Source of the DNA: Hyphobacterium indicum
Lineage (GTDB): Bacteria; Pseudomonadota; Alphaproteobacteria; Caulobacterales; Maricaulaceae
DNA length: 64,000 nt
Assembly: GCF_003129605.1 (NCBI RefSeq)
Contig: NZ_QBDX01000002.1
Span: 500,347-564,346, forward strand
Reading direction: 5' to 3'
A program made the position numbers and the translations under genes. The notes below the pieces were generated by a model. That model saw only the letters and a program-made list of their open reading frames with translations. It did no database searches and had not been told where the DNA came from. Of the stretch, positions 54,202-63,906 are shown in pieces. The stretch's first letter is position 1; each line of letters starts with the position of its first letter.

Positions 54202-55809
54202 CTACATTCGGAACACGCCGAATTTTGTCTCCGGGAAAGGCGCATTCATCGCAGCGGACAAGGACAACGCCAGAACCCGCCGTGTATCGGCCGGGGCGAT
54301 AATGCCGTCATCCCACAGACGCGCGGTCGAGAAATAGGGCGAGCCTTCTTTCTCATAGAGATCGCGGATCGGCTGCTTGAATTTGTCCTCGTCCTCGGCA
54401 GACCAGTCTTCGCCGCGCGCTTCCATGCCGTCGCGTTTGACCGTGGCGAGTACGCTGGCGGCCTGTTCGCCACCCATGACCGAAATGCGCGCATTCGGCC
54501 ACATGAAGAGGAAACGCGGGCTGTAGGCGCGGCCACACATGCCGTAATTCCCGGCCCCGTAGGAGCCACCGATGATGATCGTCACTTTCGGTCCGGCAAA
54601 ACAGGACACCGCTGTCACCAGCTTGGCACCGTCCTTGGCAATGCCGCCGGCCTCGTATTTCGAACCGACCATGAAGCCGGTAATATTTTGAAGGAAGACG
54701 AGCGGGATTTTCCGTTGCGCGCACAGCTCGATGAAGTGCGCGCCCTTCTGGGCGCTTTCGGAGAACAAAATGCCATTATTGGCGATAATGCCGACCGGCA
54801 TTCCATGCAGGCGCGCAAAGCCGCACACCAGGGTTTCGCCGAACAGCTTCTTGAATTCATCGAATTCGGAACCATCCACAATGCGCGCAATCACTTCGCG
54901 GACATCATAGGGGGTACGCAGATCGGTCGGCACGACACCGTTCAGCTCGTCCGGATCATATTGCGGCTCCCGCGCCTCGGCGATGTCCATCGTGTGGGAT
55001 TTTGTGGTGTTCAGCGTTCCGACAATGCGCCGCGCCAGAAAAAGCGCATGCTCGTCATCCATGGCATAATGATCCGCGACGCCGGACTGGCGCGCATGTA
55101 CATCCGCACCGCCCAGATCCTCAGCCGAAATCACCTCGCCCGTCGCCGCTTTCACCAGCGGCGGGCCACCCAGAAAGATCGTGCCCTGCTTGCGCACAAT
55201 AATGGTTTCATCCGACATCGCCGGCACATAGGCGCCGCCGGCCGTGCACGATCCCATCACCGAGGCAATCTGCGGAATGCCCGCCGCCGACATCTGCGCC
55301 TGATTGTAGAAGATGCGGCCGAAATGCTCGCGATCAGGAAAGACTTCAGACTGGTGCGGCAGATTCGCGCCGCCACTATCGACCAGATAGACGCACGGCA
55401 GACGGTTTTGCATGGCGATTTCCTGCGCCCGCAAATGCTTCTTCACCGTCATCGGGTAATAGGCCCCGCCCTTGATGGTCGGGTCATTGCAGACGATCAT
55501 CACCTCGCGGCCTGACACGCGGCCGATCCCGGCAATCATGCCGGCGCCATGGACATTCCCCTCATACATGCCATTGGCGGCCAATGCCCCGATTTCCAGG
55601 AATGGCGAGCCGGGATCCAGCAAGCGCTCCACCCGGTCGCGAGGCAACAGCTTGCCTCGAGACAGATGCTTTTCCCGCGAGCGTTCCGATCCGCCCTCGG
55701 CGGCTTCCGCGGTCTTGCCGCGCAATTCTTCAACCAGCGCCAGCATGGCCGCACGATTGGATTTGAAGGCTTCCGAATGGGGGTCGGCTGAAGACGTCAG
55801 ACGGCTCAT
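54202..55809 (-). CDS. liuB: 3-Methylcrotonyl-CoA carboxylase, carboxyltransferase beta subunit
   Basis: This is a 535-residue carboxyltransferase with two crotonase-like halves. Typical regions are [54 protein letters not shown] and [18 protein letters not shown]. The last two match methylcrotonyl-CoA rather than propionyl-CoA carboxylase subunits. It moves the carboxyl group from the biotin of the alpha subunit onto 3-methylcrotonyl-CoA. The start at 55809 follows GAGG; an earlier frame from 55878 adds unlikely residues. Confidence 0.92.
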   Translation of the reverse strand: MSRLTSSADPHSEAFKSNRAAMLALVEELRGKTAEAAEGGSERSREKHLSRGKLLPRDRVERLLDPGSPFLEIGALAANGMYEGNVHGAGMIAGIGRVSGREVMIVCNDPTIKGGAYYPMTVKKHLRAQEIAMQNRLPCVYLVDSGGANLPHQSEVFPDREHFGRIFYNQAQMSAAGIPQIASVMGSCTAGGAYVPAMSDETIIVRKQGTIFLGGPPLVKAATGEVISAEDLGGADVHARQSGVADHYAMDDEHALFLARRIVGTLNTTKSHTMDIAEAREPQYDPDELNGVVPTDLRTPYDVREVIARIVDGSEFDEFKKLFGETLVCGFARLHGMPVGIIANNGILFSESAQKGAHFIELCAQRKIPLVFLQNITGFMVGSKYEAGGIAKDGAKLVTAVSCFAGPKVTIIIGGSYGAGNYGMCGRAYSPRFLFMWPNARISVMGGEQAASVLATVKRDGMEARGEDWSAEDEDKFKQPIRDLYEKEGSPYFSTARLWDDGIIAPADTRRVLALSLSAAMNAPFPETKFGVFRM

Positions 55810-55931
55810 GAATTTGCCTCGTGTTGGTTGTCGCCAATTAAGCCGTCTGGTGAGACGGGCGCAATGCCGGGCCTGCATCCGATCCGCATGGCCGAGGCAT
55901 CACACTGCCTGAATGTTAGGGAGCCAATACA

Positions 55932-56735
55932 ATGAAAACGCTTATCCAGACCCTCTTCATCAGCCTGATCTTGCCTTTTGCGGCAATGGCACAGGACGAC
56001 CGCCCGCAGGTCATGGTACTCGGCACATTCCATTTCACCGGTGGCGGGTCGGATTATATAAACTCCGAGGTCGATGACATGATGAGTCCGCAGCGCCAGG
56101 CGGAAATCGAAACGCTCGTCGAACAACTGGCAGCATTCAATCCTACCAAGATAGTGGTTGAGCTGACCCCAGAGGCCGAAGAGCGCTTCAACGCAACTTA
56201 TCAACGATATTTGGCGGGCGAGCATGAATTGACGGTCAATGAACGTCAGCAGATCGGTATGCGCCTCGCCGCGCGGCTGGGACATGACCGCCTCTATGCC
56301 GCCGATTATCAGTCCGGCATGGATTTCGACGCCATGATGGGCGCGGCGGCGGAGAACGGACAGGATCAGCTTCTGGGCCGGTTGCCGCAATTACAAGCCG
56401 ACATCGAAGCGCTGGATGCCCGGCTCAACCGGCCGGAGGTGTCTGTCTCCGAACGCCTGCGTGTGTTCAATAGTGAAGAGATGTTACGGGAACACAATGT
56501 CTATCTGACCCTGGCCCAGATGGGTTCGATCGATAATCCTGCGGGTGCAAACGAAATGACCAATTGGTGGGGCCGCAACCTGCATATTTTTGCCCAGATC
56601 GCCCAATTGAGCGAACCCGGCGACCGCATCCTCGTGATTTACGGATCGGGTCACAAATTCCTGTTCGATCAGTTCTTTCAGGATGCCACCGAATTTGAAT
56701 GGGTAGACACGCTCGACTATCTCCCAGCGCAATAG
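55932..56735 (+). CDS. DUF5694 exported protein
   Basis: This is a 267-residue protein with a signal peptide (about 1-20). The mature protein starts with VMVLGTFHFT and ends with LVIYGSGHKFLFDQFF, both conserved in DUF5694. The pattern (GTFHF ... Glu-rich ... YGSGH) resembles TraB/ChaN-type folds with a metal-binding His, but function is unknown. A hairpin that may end transcription lies 37 bases past its stop. Confidence 0.78.
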   Translation: MKTLIQTLFISLILPFAAMAQDDRPQVMVLGTFHFTGGGSDYINSEVDDMMSPQRQAEIETLVEQLAAFNPTKIVVELTPEAEERFNATYQRYLAGEHELTVNERQQIGMRLAARLGHDRLYAADYQSGMDFDAMMGAAAENGQDQLLGRLPQLQADIEALDARLNRPEVSVSERLRVFNSEEMLREHNVYLTLAQMGSIDNPAGANEMTNWWGRNLHIFAQIAQLSEPGDRILVIYGSGHKFLFDQFFQDATEFEWVDTLDYLPAQ

Positions 56736-56771
56736 GCGCATGGCACTTGCGATTTGTCGCGCATCAAGGAA

Positions 56772-56802
56772 GGCTCTCCGGTGACAATCGGGGAGCCTTT
56801 TT
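56772..56802 (+). terminator. Terminator-like hairpin carrying the crotonase Shine-Dalgarno sequence
   Basis: Arms GGCTCTCCG (56772-56780) and CGGGGAGCC (56789-56797) pair over nine bases with one G-U, with an 8-base loop and then TTTTT at 56798-56802. GGGGAG in the 3' arm (56790-56795) lies 8 bases before ATG 56804 and is the only good ribosome-binding site for that gene. The same element could thus end transcription and hide the start site. Confidence 0.7.
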
Positions 56803-56803
56803 C

Positions 56804-57640
56804 ATGACCTATGCCAGTTTCACCCTCTCGCAGGACGGCCCGATCGCACGGATCACATTAAACCGGCCGGACAAGCGCAATTCCATGACCCCGGATTTCT
56901 GGGCGGAGTTGCCTGAGGCCGTCGGACACCTGTCAGATGAGGGCCAGACCCGTGTTCTCATTCTGGATGCCGAAGGGCCGGTATTTACCGCGGGAATGGA
57001 CATTTCGGTGTTTACCAACCCCGATGCGCTCGCCACTGACACAGCCTCACATCGTGAAGCCTTCATGACAGCGGCGCTCGCCCTGCAGGACAGTTTCACC
57101 GCTTTCGAAACCGCCCGCTTTCCGGTCATCGCCAGCATTCAGGGCCCTTGCGTGGGCGGTGGCGTGGATATGATCTGCGCCTGCGATCTGCGCTTCGGCA
57201 CCAAAGACGCCTGGTTGCGGATAGAGGAGACCAATATCGGCATGTTTGCAGATGTCGGCACACTGCAACGCCTGCCGAAGCTGATCCCGGAAGGCGTGGC
57301 CCGGGAGCTGGCCTATACCGGCGAAACTCTGACACCGGCCCGCGCTGAAAAGCTGGGGCTATATAACGCCGTGCTGGAGGATGCTGATGGCCTGCGCGCG
57401 CACGTCGACAAGGTAGCGGCCAAGATCGCCTCGAAAGCGCCGCTGACCATATCCGGTACCAAGCGCTCCTTCCTCTATGCCCGCGACCATTCGGTGGCAG
57501 ACAGCCTGCAACACGCCATGACACTGCAGGCGGCGATGTGGAACACAGATGACATTCGCGAAGCCATGACCGCGCGGGGCGAAAAACGCGAGGGTAATTT
57601 CACGCCACTCACGCCCGTACGCCGTATGGGCCGGACGTGA
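56804..57640 (+). CDS. Enoyl-CoA hydratase/isomerase (crotonase) family protein
   Basis: This is a 278-residue crotonase-fold enzyme. The two oxyanion-hole segments are FTAGMDISVFTNP and GPCVGGGVDMICACDLRFG; RIEETNIGMFADVGTLQRLP fills the catalytic segment. The ADVG/LQRLPK part suggests the delta3,5-delta2,4-dienoyl-CoA isomerase group, but hydratases cannot be excluded. Its ribosome-binding site is inside a terminator-like hairpin. It overlaps the GFA gene by four bases (GTGA). Confidence 0.85.
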   Translation: MTYASFTLSQDGPIARITLNRPDKRNSMTPDFWAELPEAVGHLSDEGQTRVLILDAEGPVFTAGMDISVFTNPDALATDTASHREAFMTAALALQDSFTAFETARFPVIASIQGPCVGGGVDMICACDLRFGTKDAWLRIEETNIGMFADVGTLQRLPKLIPEGVARELAYTGETLTPARAEKLGLYNAVLEDADGLRAHVDKVAAKIASKAPLTISGTKRSFLYARDHSVADSLQHAMTLQAAMWNTDDIREAMTARGEKREGNFTPLTPVRRMGRT

Positions 57641-57999
57641 GTTATCGCGGCAGTTGCCATTGCCGGAATATTCGCTGGGAGACACCGCGTCTGCCTGACT
57701 GGTTCACACGCTGCACCTGTTCCTATTGCCGCAAAAGCGCAGCGATCTGGGGCCGAACGGATCTCGGCACGGTACGCATTGTCTATGAAACCGGGCGCGT
57801 CATCCGCTACATCCATGGTGACAAGACGCAGGCGTTCATCTCTTGCGAGAAATGTGGATGCACCACGCATTGGGAAAGCCTCGAACACATTGAGCCCCGG
57901 CAAATGAAGCTGAATTTCGCCACAGCGGATTTCAAGCTGCCCGCCAGCATCCCGGTCCGGCTATTCGACGGTGCCGAAAGCTGGCGCTATCTGGACTAG
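57637..57999 (+). CDS. GFA/CENP-V-domain zinc protein
   Basis: This is a 120-residue protein with the Cys pattern of the GFA (glutathione-dependent formaldehyde-activating) fold: GSCHCRNIRW, RCTCSYCRKS and SCEKCGCTTHW, which bind two zinc ions. Proteins of this family bind glutathione adducts or act in unknown detoxification reactions. It begins with GTG, overlapping the crotonase stop. Confidence 0.85.
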   Translation: MSYRGSCHCRNIRWETPRLPDWFTRCTCSYCRKSAAIWGRTDLGTVRIVYETGRVIRYIHGDKTQAFISCEKCGCTTHWESLEHIEPRQMKLNFATADFKLPASIPVRLFDGAESWRYLD

Positions 58000-58011
58000 G
58001 CTGCAGCATTG

Positions 58012-58087
58012 ATTGTCTCGTACGGCGCAGCTTTGATGTTGGCCGCTGGCATGCATCATGCTACGGGCCTCCTCCTCCCGAGACAAT
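58012..58087. repeat. 9-base inverted repeat bracketing the leader of the secreted-protein gene
   Basis: ATTGTCTCG (58012-58020) and CGAGACAAT (58079-58087) are exact complements with 58 bases between. The second arm ends just before AGGAAG, the ribosome-binding site of the gene at 58102. Transcribed together they could form a long stem-loop leader. Confidence 0.35.
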
Positions 58088-58101
58088 TGCAGGAAGTTTC
58101 C

Positions 58102-59718
58102 ATGATCAGAACACTCTGCACGATTTTAGCAGCCGGATTGCTGGCGTCAGGTGTATCCTCATCGGCCAATGCCCAGCTCTTCACGTCGATCGCACCTGAA
58201 GCGCGGACAAGCATAATAAACGGCCCGGCGGTCACCTATTTTGCGTCGTCCATCAATTCCGGCAGCGAAACCCTGACGAATTGCCGTCCGGTCCCGGGGC
58301 CATTTCCTGCGGCCAATTTCAGCTACCAGACCGTCGATGCGGGGAACCAGCTGACGGGCGCACCGAACACGCCGGTGTACATTGCACCTGGCGCCACGCA
58401 AGGATTCCTTCTGTCGTACACACCCGGGGCGGTTCCTTATGCTGACCTCGTGGACGGACGCATCACCTGTGATCAGCGCGACTCGCAATACACACCCTAT
58501 CTCAGCGGCACGCTGGCGATCGAAAACAGCGGACAGATCCCGGATATCATCGCCATCAGTGCGACGCCGTCAGGAGACGGTGTCATCCGTTTGAACCGCG
58601 CGGGCGGCGCAGGTGTCATGGCCGTCGCAGCGGTGAATATCGGTGTCGCCGGCGAAGTCCGGATTGCGCCGCAATCTCTGGGCACATTCCCGGCATTGGC
58701 GAGTTTCGAAGTCTGCGAGACAGATGCATCGGCACAATGCATTACACAGCGCGCCAGTTCGTTGACCGTCACATTTGGTGCCAATGAGGTCAGGACATTT
58801 GCCGTGTTTGCGCGCGGGAATGCTGAAACCAACATCCCGTTTTACCCGGACATCATCCGCGTGCGTCTGGTTTTGACGGCCACTTCCACGGGGCGGCCCG
58901 TGGGGCTGACGAGCGCGGCCTTGACCAGCCCGGCACCAGCATCGCCCAGCCGGGTTGCGGGCCTCTACGGTATGTTTTTCCAGGAACCCCAGAATGCACG
59001 CGGCGGATCCGAGGAGCGGCTGGATACCGGTCTGATGGCAGTCTTCCCGGATGGCCGTACCTATTTGTGGGGCCGGGGCGGCATATTTGGCGGCAACCAC
59101 TCAGAATGGTTGTCGGGCACCAGTCCGGCACCGATTCAGAACAATCGCATTCTTGGTGACGCTTCGCTTGTTCATTTCAGTGCCGGTGCAGGGCTTTCGA
59201 CTGTCGACTGGACCATCAATCTCAGCCCTGAGCTCGGATCGAATGGCCGCTATAATGGCAGCGACCTTCCAGATGGAAGCGAGTTTTCCACTATAACGCA
59301 ATCCGGACGGCTGCGCGGTGTCTGGATGGGCAATATGAATCAGCGCGAAACACCTATTGATAGTCTGGCCGGTCAATGGTCGGTGGTCTCTGGCAATCAG
59401 ATTGTCGGCAACATGACTTTCGACGCGCAGGGCAATTTGACCAGCGGCGCGTTTATAGTTGGCGGGTTTACGGGTTGCCGGTTCTCAGGCGGTCTCGCGC
59501 AGCCGGATGAGACGCTGAACCTGTTCTCACTCCAGCTGTCTTTCTCCAGTCAGAACAATTGTGGCGCGCCTTTCAATGGCAATAATTTTCATGGCTTTAC
59601 CGCAGTGGACGTCGCAGCGGCGGGTGCGATTCCATCCGGAGGACGCATGGTTATGTTCCTTCAGGATGACGAACCATCCGAACGGTCGGGATTCAGCCTG
59701 CTGCTTGTGAAGTCCTGA
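58102..59718 (+). CDS. Large secreted protein of unknown function
   Basis: This is a 538-residue protein with a signal peptide (RTLCTILAAGLLASGVSSS, then ANAQ cleavage site). The first 270 residues or so are Ser/Thr/Gly/Ala-rich beta-type sequence with scattered Cys (TNCRPVPG, ITCDQRDS, EVCETDASAQC). The second half, after RVAGLYGMFFQEP, has repeated Gly-Asn-Gly turns and WSVVSGNQIVGNMTFDAQGN, reminiscent of lipocalin-like or beta-barrel folds. No membrane helix apart from the signal. I do not recognise a family. AGGAAG precedes ATG 58102. Confidence 0.7.
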   Translation: MIRTLCTILAAGLLASGVSSSANAQLFTSIAPEARTSIINGPAVTYFASSINSGSETLTNCRPVPGPFPAANFSYQTVDAGNQLTGAPNTPVYIAPGATQGFLLSYTPGAVPYADLVDGRITCDQRDSQYTPYLSGTLAIENSGQIPDIIAISATPSGDGVIRLNRAGGAGVMAVAAVNIGVAGEVRIAPQSLGTFPALASFEVCETDASAQCITQRASSLTVTFGANEVRTFAVFARGNAETNIPFYPDIIRVRLVLTATSTGRPVGLTSAALTSPAPASPSRVAGLYGMFFQEPQNARGGSEERLDTGLMAVFPDGRTYLWGRGGIFGGNHSEWLSGTSPAPIQNNRILGDASLVHFSAGAGLSTVDWTINLSPELGSNGRYNGSDLPDGSEFSTITQSGRLRGVWMGNMNQRETPIDSLAGQWSVVSGNQIVGNMTFDAQGNLTSGAFIVGGFTGCRFSGGLAQPDETLNLFSLQLSFSSQNNCGAPFNGNNFHGFTAVDVAAAGAIPSGGRMVMFLQDDEPSERSGFSLLLVKS

Positions 59719-59766
59719 TCCGAGCATCCCACTTGTGCCAAGGCAGGCGCGGCGTAATAAAGGCGT

Positions 59767-61497
59767 ATGCCTTTGAATCTGTCCTTCCTCGGTTTTTTTG
59801 ATGATGTCGGCAAGTCGGCACTGAAAGCCGTCGAGCACGAGGTGGAATGGTTCTGCCTGCCGGCCGGACAGATGCTTTTTGCCGAAGGCGAACCGTCAGA
59901 CGCTTTCTACCTGTTGCGGTCAGGGGCGCTGGCCGCTTTCCGCGACGGCGCCATGGGGCGTCCCAATCTTCTGGGATATATCCGCGCCGGCGAACCGGTC
60001 GGCGAGATGTCGATGCTGGAAGAGCGCCCGCACTCGGCAAGCGTCTACGCGATGCGCGACAGCGAGATCGTGCGCCTGCCAACCGCGTCTTTCGAACGGA
60101 TGGCGGATCAGCACCCTTCCCTGATGCGCGAATTGTCCAAGATGATGCTGCGGCGCCTCAGGTCCGGGCCCCAGCGCGGCGGTTCCGAGCCGAGAGTCTT
60201 CGCGCTGATCTCGTGCTCGCCAACCATTGATCTCGAATACCGCGCGAAGGAATTGCAAGCAGGGCTCGCCCGCATCGGCGTGACCTGCGCCATTGTTGGT
60301 GATGAAGCCACGGACTGGCAAGGCCCCAAGCTGGACGCCTATGAACGCGATCACCACGTTGTGCTGCTGACAGCACGGCTGGGCGATAGCAACTGGGCGA
60401 GGCGCGCAATGGGCCGTGCTGACCGGGTCTGGCTTCTGGCCCGTGGAGACGCGCGGCCTTCTGTTCCGCTGCTGCCGGACGATCCCTCCCCGGCAGCGCG
60501 TCTGAAACTGCTCGATGTTGTGCTCGTGCATGATGGCGGGAAAAGTCCGGCCTCTCGTCCCCAGGATTGGGCCGATGCGGCCGAAGCCGCCCGCGTTTTT
60601 CACTGGCGGCAGGAACGCAATGACGATCTGGCCCGCCTCGCCCGGACATTGGCGGGCCGCTCTGTCGGCCTCGTCCTGTCGGGCGGTGGTGCCCGGGCCT
60701 ATGCCCATATCGGTGCCGTCGAGGCCTTCCGGAATGCCGGCATGCAATTCGACTTCATCGGCGGCGCCTCGATGGGGGCCATTATTGCGGCTGGTGTGGC
60801 GCTGGAATGGAGTCAGGAAGAGCTGGTCGACCGGGTGCGGGACGCTTTTGTCTCGTCCAACCCGTTGGGCGACTGGCAATTACCGGTGATCTCGCTGGCG
60901 CGCGGCAACCGGGTTGATGAACGGCTGGAAGAGCATTTCGGCAATATTGAAATATCAGACCTGCCACGGCCTTTTTTCTGCGTTTCCTCGAATCTGTCGA
61001 ATGGCCGGCCTTTCGTCCATCGGCGCGGGCGATTGCGTGATGCGCTGAGAGCCACGATCGCCATACCCGGCATTCTGCCGCCGGTGATTGATGGCGAGAA
61101 TGTACTGGTGGACGGTGCAGTTTTCACCAATTTTCCATCCGAGCAGATGAAAGCCTTTCATCGCGGCGTGAGCGCGGGCAGTGACGTAACGCGCGCGCGC
61201 GGTGTCAATCCGGATGACTTCCGGGACCCGCCCGGATTTTTTGGATGGGTCCGGAAAAACGGCTTCAACGAATTGCCACCGATCGCCTCATTGCTGATGC
61301 GCTCGGCAACCGCCGGCGTCATGGTAGGTCAGCATCAGGCCTTCCGCGAAGCCGTGGATCTGCTGGTTCTGCCCGATACGGATACCGATCTGCGGCAATG
61401 GAAACGCTTCGAGGAAACCATCGATTCCGGCCGCCGCGCCGCTGAGTTTGCCATGTCCGAACTCAGCCGCGACGAAAGCGACGCCTTCGGACTCTGA
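59767..61497 (+). CDS. Patatin-like phospholipase with cyclic-nucleotide-binding domain
   Basis: This is a 576-residue protein of the NTE/RssA-like group. Residues 20-130 or so form a cNMP-binding domain (GEPVGEMSMLEERPHSASVY). The patatin domain begins near 298: GGGAR oxyanion loop (306-310), nucleophile Ser335 in GASMG, and Asp449 of DGA. The middle (140-290) resembles the regulatory part of bacterial NTE proteins. It hydrolyses phospholipids or lysophospholipids, probably under ligand control. Its stop TGA abuts the convergent TCA. Confidence 0.9.
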   Translation: MPLNLSFLGFFDDVGKSALKAVEHEVEWFCLPAGQMLFAEGEPSDAFYLLRSGALAAFRDGAMGRPNLLGYIRAGEPVGEMSMLEERPHSASVYAMRDSEIVRLPTASFERMADQHPSLMRELSKMMLRRLRSGPQRGGSEPRVFALISCSPTIDLEYRAKELQAGLARIGVTCAIVGDEATDWQGPKLDAYERDHHVVLLTARLGDSNWARRAMGRADRVWLLARGDARPSVPLLPDDPSPAARLKLLDVVLVHDGGKSPASRPQDWADAAEAARVFHWRQERNDDLARLARTLAGRSVGLVLSGGGARAYAHIGAVEAFRNAGMQFDFIGGASMGAIIAAGVALEWSQEELVDRVRDAFVSSNPLGDWQLPVISLARGNRVDERLEEHFGNIEISDLPRPFFCVSSNLSNGRPFVHRRGRLRDALRATIAIPGILPPVIDGENVLVDGAVFTNFPSEQMKAFHRGVSAGSDVTRARGVNPDDFRDPPGFFGWVRKNGFNELPPIASLLMRSATAGVMVGQHQAFREAVDLLVLPDTDTDLRQWKRFEETIDSGRRAAEFAMSELSRDESDAFGL

Positions 61498-62217
61498 TCA
61501 GCGGTATTCCGGATTGGGATGATCGAAACGGGCGCCATCGTCCCAGGCGGTGCGCGAATTACCGGTCGCCGGCAGGCCGCCAGCCTGCTTCAGAATTGAG
61601 GCCATGTGCATCAGATTCCACGCCATGACCGTGGTGTTACGCTTGGTGAATTCATTGTCGAAGCCGACATGGCCTTCGCCTTCAGCCTTTTCATCGCCAT
61701 AGCTCGGCCCCGGCCCGGCCTCTCCGATCCAGCCGCAATCGGCCTGGGGCGGGATGGTGTAGCCAATATGCTGGAGCGCATAGAGCACACTCATGGAGAC
61801 GTGCTTGATGCCGTCCTCATTGCCGGTCACGACGCATCCGCCGGCCTTGCCGTAAAAAACATACTGCCCCTTGTCATTGGTCTCGCCGGAATGGGCGTAG
61901 AGGCGCTCGATCAGCATCCGGCAAACCGAGCTCTCCTCGCCCAGCCAGATCGGCGTGCCGACGACGAGGATGTCCGCAGCACTTACACGCTTCCAGAGCT
62001 TGGGCCAATCATCGCGATCCCAGCCCTGCTTGGTCATGTCGGGATAAACGCCAAAGGCGACATCATGATCGACAAGGCGGATCAAATCTGTCGAGACGCC
62101 CTGCTTGTCCATGATAGCCCGGGCATTGGCCATCAGGATTTCTGTATGGGATGCCTCGGGCGACTTTTTCAGTGTGCAGCCGACGAAAAGTGCCTTCAAT
62201 CCGGAATAGTCCGCCAA
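61498..62217 (-). CDS. Flavodoxin-family NAD(P)H-dependent FMN reductase
   Basis: This is a 239-residue flavodoxin-fold protein. The phosphate-binding region FVGCTLKKSPEASHTEILM lies at the N-terminus. Flavin contacts appear in VVGTPIWLGEESSVCRM and CVVTGNEDGIKHVSMSVLYA. A long C-terminal tail is rich in Trp, Asp and Asn. It likely reduces quinone- or nitro-type acceptors. It starts 54 bases downstream of the VOC gene on the same strand. Confidence 0.8.
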   Translation of the reverse strand: MADYSGLKALFVGCTLKKSPEASHTEILMANARAIMDKQGVSTDLIRLVDHDVAFGVYPDMTKQGWDRDDWPKLWKRVSAADILVVGTPIWLGEESSVCRMLIERLYAHSGETNDKGQYVFYGKAGGCVVTGNEDGIKHVSMSVLYALQHIGYTIPPQADCGWIGEAGPGPSYGDEKAEGEGHVGFDNEFTKRNTTVMAWNLMHMASILKQAGGLPATGNSRTAWDDGARFDHPNPEYR

Positions 62218-62271
62218 AACAATGGTCCTTTCAGTATCAGGATATTATGTGACGCCGATAAACTCACTGTT

Positions 62272-62640
62272 TCAAGGCGCTTCAACCTGTTCCCAGAGCT
62301 CGATTTTCACGCCGTCGCAATCCATGATCCACGCAAATTTGCCATAGCCTTCATCCGAAACACCAAGGATTGCCAGCCCCTTGGCTGTCAGTTGTCCGAT
62401 GAACTCATCTAGGTTGTCGACACGCAGATTGATCATGAACTCCTTGTCGCTGGGCTTGAAATAATCGCTTGAAGAGAACGGGCCGATCAGGCTGTAGGGC
62501 GCTTCTCCGCGCTCTTCTGACCAGTGCAGCGTGAGACCATGGTCGCCGCCAAGACCCAGGTATTCCTGGTACCAGGCGCGCGTCGCTGCCGGGTCCTTCA
62601 CGACGTGGAAGATTCCACCCAGTCCGGTAATCTTCGCCAT
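62272..62640 (-). CDS. VOC-family (glyoxalase-fold) protein
   Basis: This is a 122-residue VOC-fold protein. It starts with GLGGIFHVVKDPAATRAWYQEYLGL and ends with FAWIMDCDGVKIELWEQ; the His and Glu positions are metal-ligand candidates. Members include glyoxalases and dioxygenases; substrate unknown. It lies 43 bases downstream of liuA on the same strand, so it may be transcribed with it. Confidence 0.85.
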   Translation of the reverse strand: MAKITGLGGIFHVVKDPAATRAWYQEYLGLGGDHGLTLHWSEERGEAPYSLIGPFSSSDYFKPSDKEFMINLRVDNLDEFIGQLTAKGLAILGVSDEGYGKFAWIMDCDGVKIELWEQVEAP

Positions 62641-62683
62641 TTTTTGTCCCCGTTTTACAGGAGAATAGCACTGTTAGCAGGCG

Positions 62684-63856
62684 CTAGGCACTTTCCTCGA
62701 ACAATTCGCGCCCGATCAGCCAGCGGCGGATCTCGCTCGTTCCGGCTCCGATCTCGTAGAGTTTGGCATCGCGCAGCAAGCGGCCCGTCGGATATTCGTT
62801 GATATAGCCATTCCCGCCCAGAAGCTGGATCGCATCCAGTGCTGTCTGCGTCGCCGCTTCGGCGGCAAACAGAATGGCACCAGCGGCATCCTTGCGGGCT
62901 TTCTCGCCGCGGTCACATATCTTCGCGACTTCATAGACATAAGCACGTGACGCATTCATGCGCACATACATGTCGGCCAGCTTGCCTTGCACCAGCTGGA
63001 AGGATCCGATTTCGCGATCAAACTGCTTGCGCTCGTGCACATAGGGCAGCACGACGTCCATGCAGGCCTGCATGATGCCAATGGGTCCGGCCGCCAGAAC
63101 GGCGCGCTCATAGTCCAGACCGCTCATCAGCACATTTACGCCGCCATTGAGCGGCCCCATGATGTTTTCTTCCGGCACTTCGCAGTCTTCAAACACCAGC
63201 TCGCCTGTTTCCGAACCGCGCATGCCCAGCTTGTCCAGCTTTTGCGCTATGGAAAAGCCTTTCATCCCCTTCTCGATCAGGAAGGCGGTAATTCCGCGCG
63301 AATTGGCGCCCGGATCGGTCTTGGCATAGACCACGATCACATCGGCCGACGGCCCGTTTGTGATCCACATCTTCGAGCCGTTGAGAAGGTAGTGATCGCC
63401 CCGCTTCTCGGCCTTCAGCCGCATGCCGACCACATCCGATCCGGCACCCGGCTCCGACATCGCCAGAGCGCCCACATGTTCACCGGAGACCAGCTTGGGC
63501 AGATATTTCGCTTTCTGCGTGTCATTCGCCCAGCGGCGCACCTGGTTCACACACAAATTGGAATGCGCACCATAGGACAGGCCGACAGACGCCGATGCGC
63601 GGGAGATTTCCTCCATGGCGATGCAGTGTTCGACATAGCCGAGGCCGGAACCGCCCCATTCTTCCTCGACCGTGATACCCAGCAGGCCGAGCTCGCCCAT
63701 CTTCATCCACATGTCTGCGGGGAAGGTGTCCGTGGCATCAATTTCGGCCGCACGCGGTGCCAACTCATCCGATGCAAAGCTGCGGACAGTGTCGCGGATC
63801 ATTTCGGCCGTGTCGCCAAGGTCGAAATTCATGGAAGGATACTGGTTCGGGATCAT
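62684..63856 (-). CDS. liuA: Isovaleryl-CoA dehydrogenase
   Basis: This is a 390-residue acyl-CoA dehydrogenase. FAD-binding segments: [19 protein letters not shown] and [17 protein letters not shown]. The [20 protein letters not shown] region is typical of the isovaleryl group. It oxidises isovaleryl-CoA to 3-methylcrotonyl-CoA, the first committed step of leucine breakdown, feeding the carboxylase encoded by liuB and liuD. Starts at 63856 or 63832 are both possible; neither has a strong ribosome-binding site. Confidence 0.9.
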   Translation of the reverse strand: MIPNQYPSMNFDLGDTAEMIRDTVRSFASDELAPRAAEIDATDTFPADMWMKMGELGLLGITVEEEWGGSGLGYVEHCIAMEEISRASASVGLSYGAHSNLCVNQVRRWANDTQKAKYLPKLVSGEHVGALAMSEPGAGSDVVGMRLKAEKRGDHYLLNGSKMWITNGPSADVIVVYAKTDPGANSRGITAFLIEKGMKGFSIAQKLDKLGMRGSETGELVFEDCEVPEENIMGPLNGGVNVLMSGLDYERAVLAAGPIGIMQACMDVVLPYVHERKQFDREIGSFQLVQGKLADMYVRMNASRAYVYEVAKICDRGEKARKDAAGAILFAAEAATQTALDAIQLLGGNGYINEYPTGRLLRDAKLYEIGAGTSEIRRWLIGRELFEESA

Positions 63857-63906
63857 GAACGGGGATTTGGCTCAAACCCCCGGTCAGGTCAAGCAAAGGT
63901 GGTGTT

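Noticed and set aside
53872..55515. A 547-codon open frame on the strand opposite liuB
   Set aside because: Antisense shadow of the carboxyltransferase gene: His/Arg-rich sequence with no domain and no ribosome-binding site.
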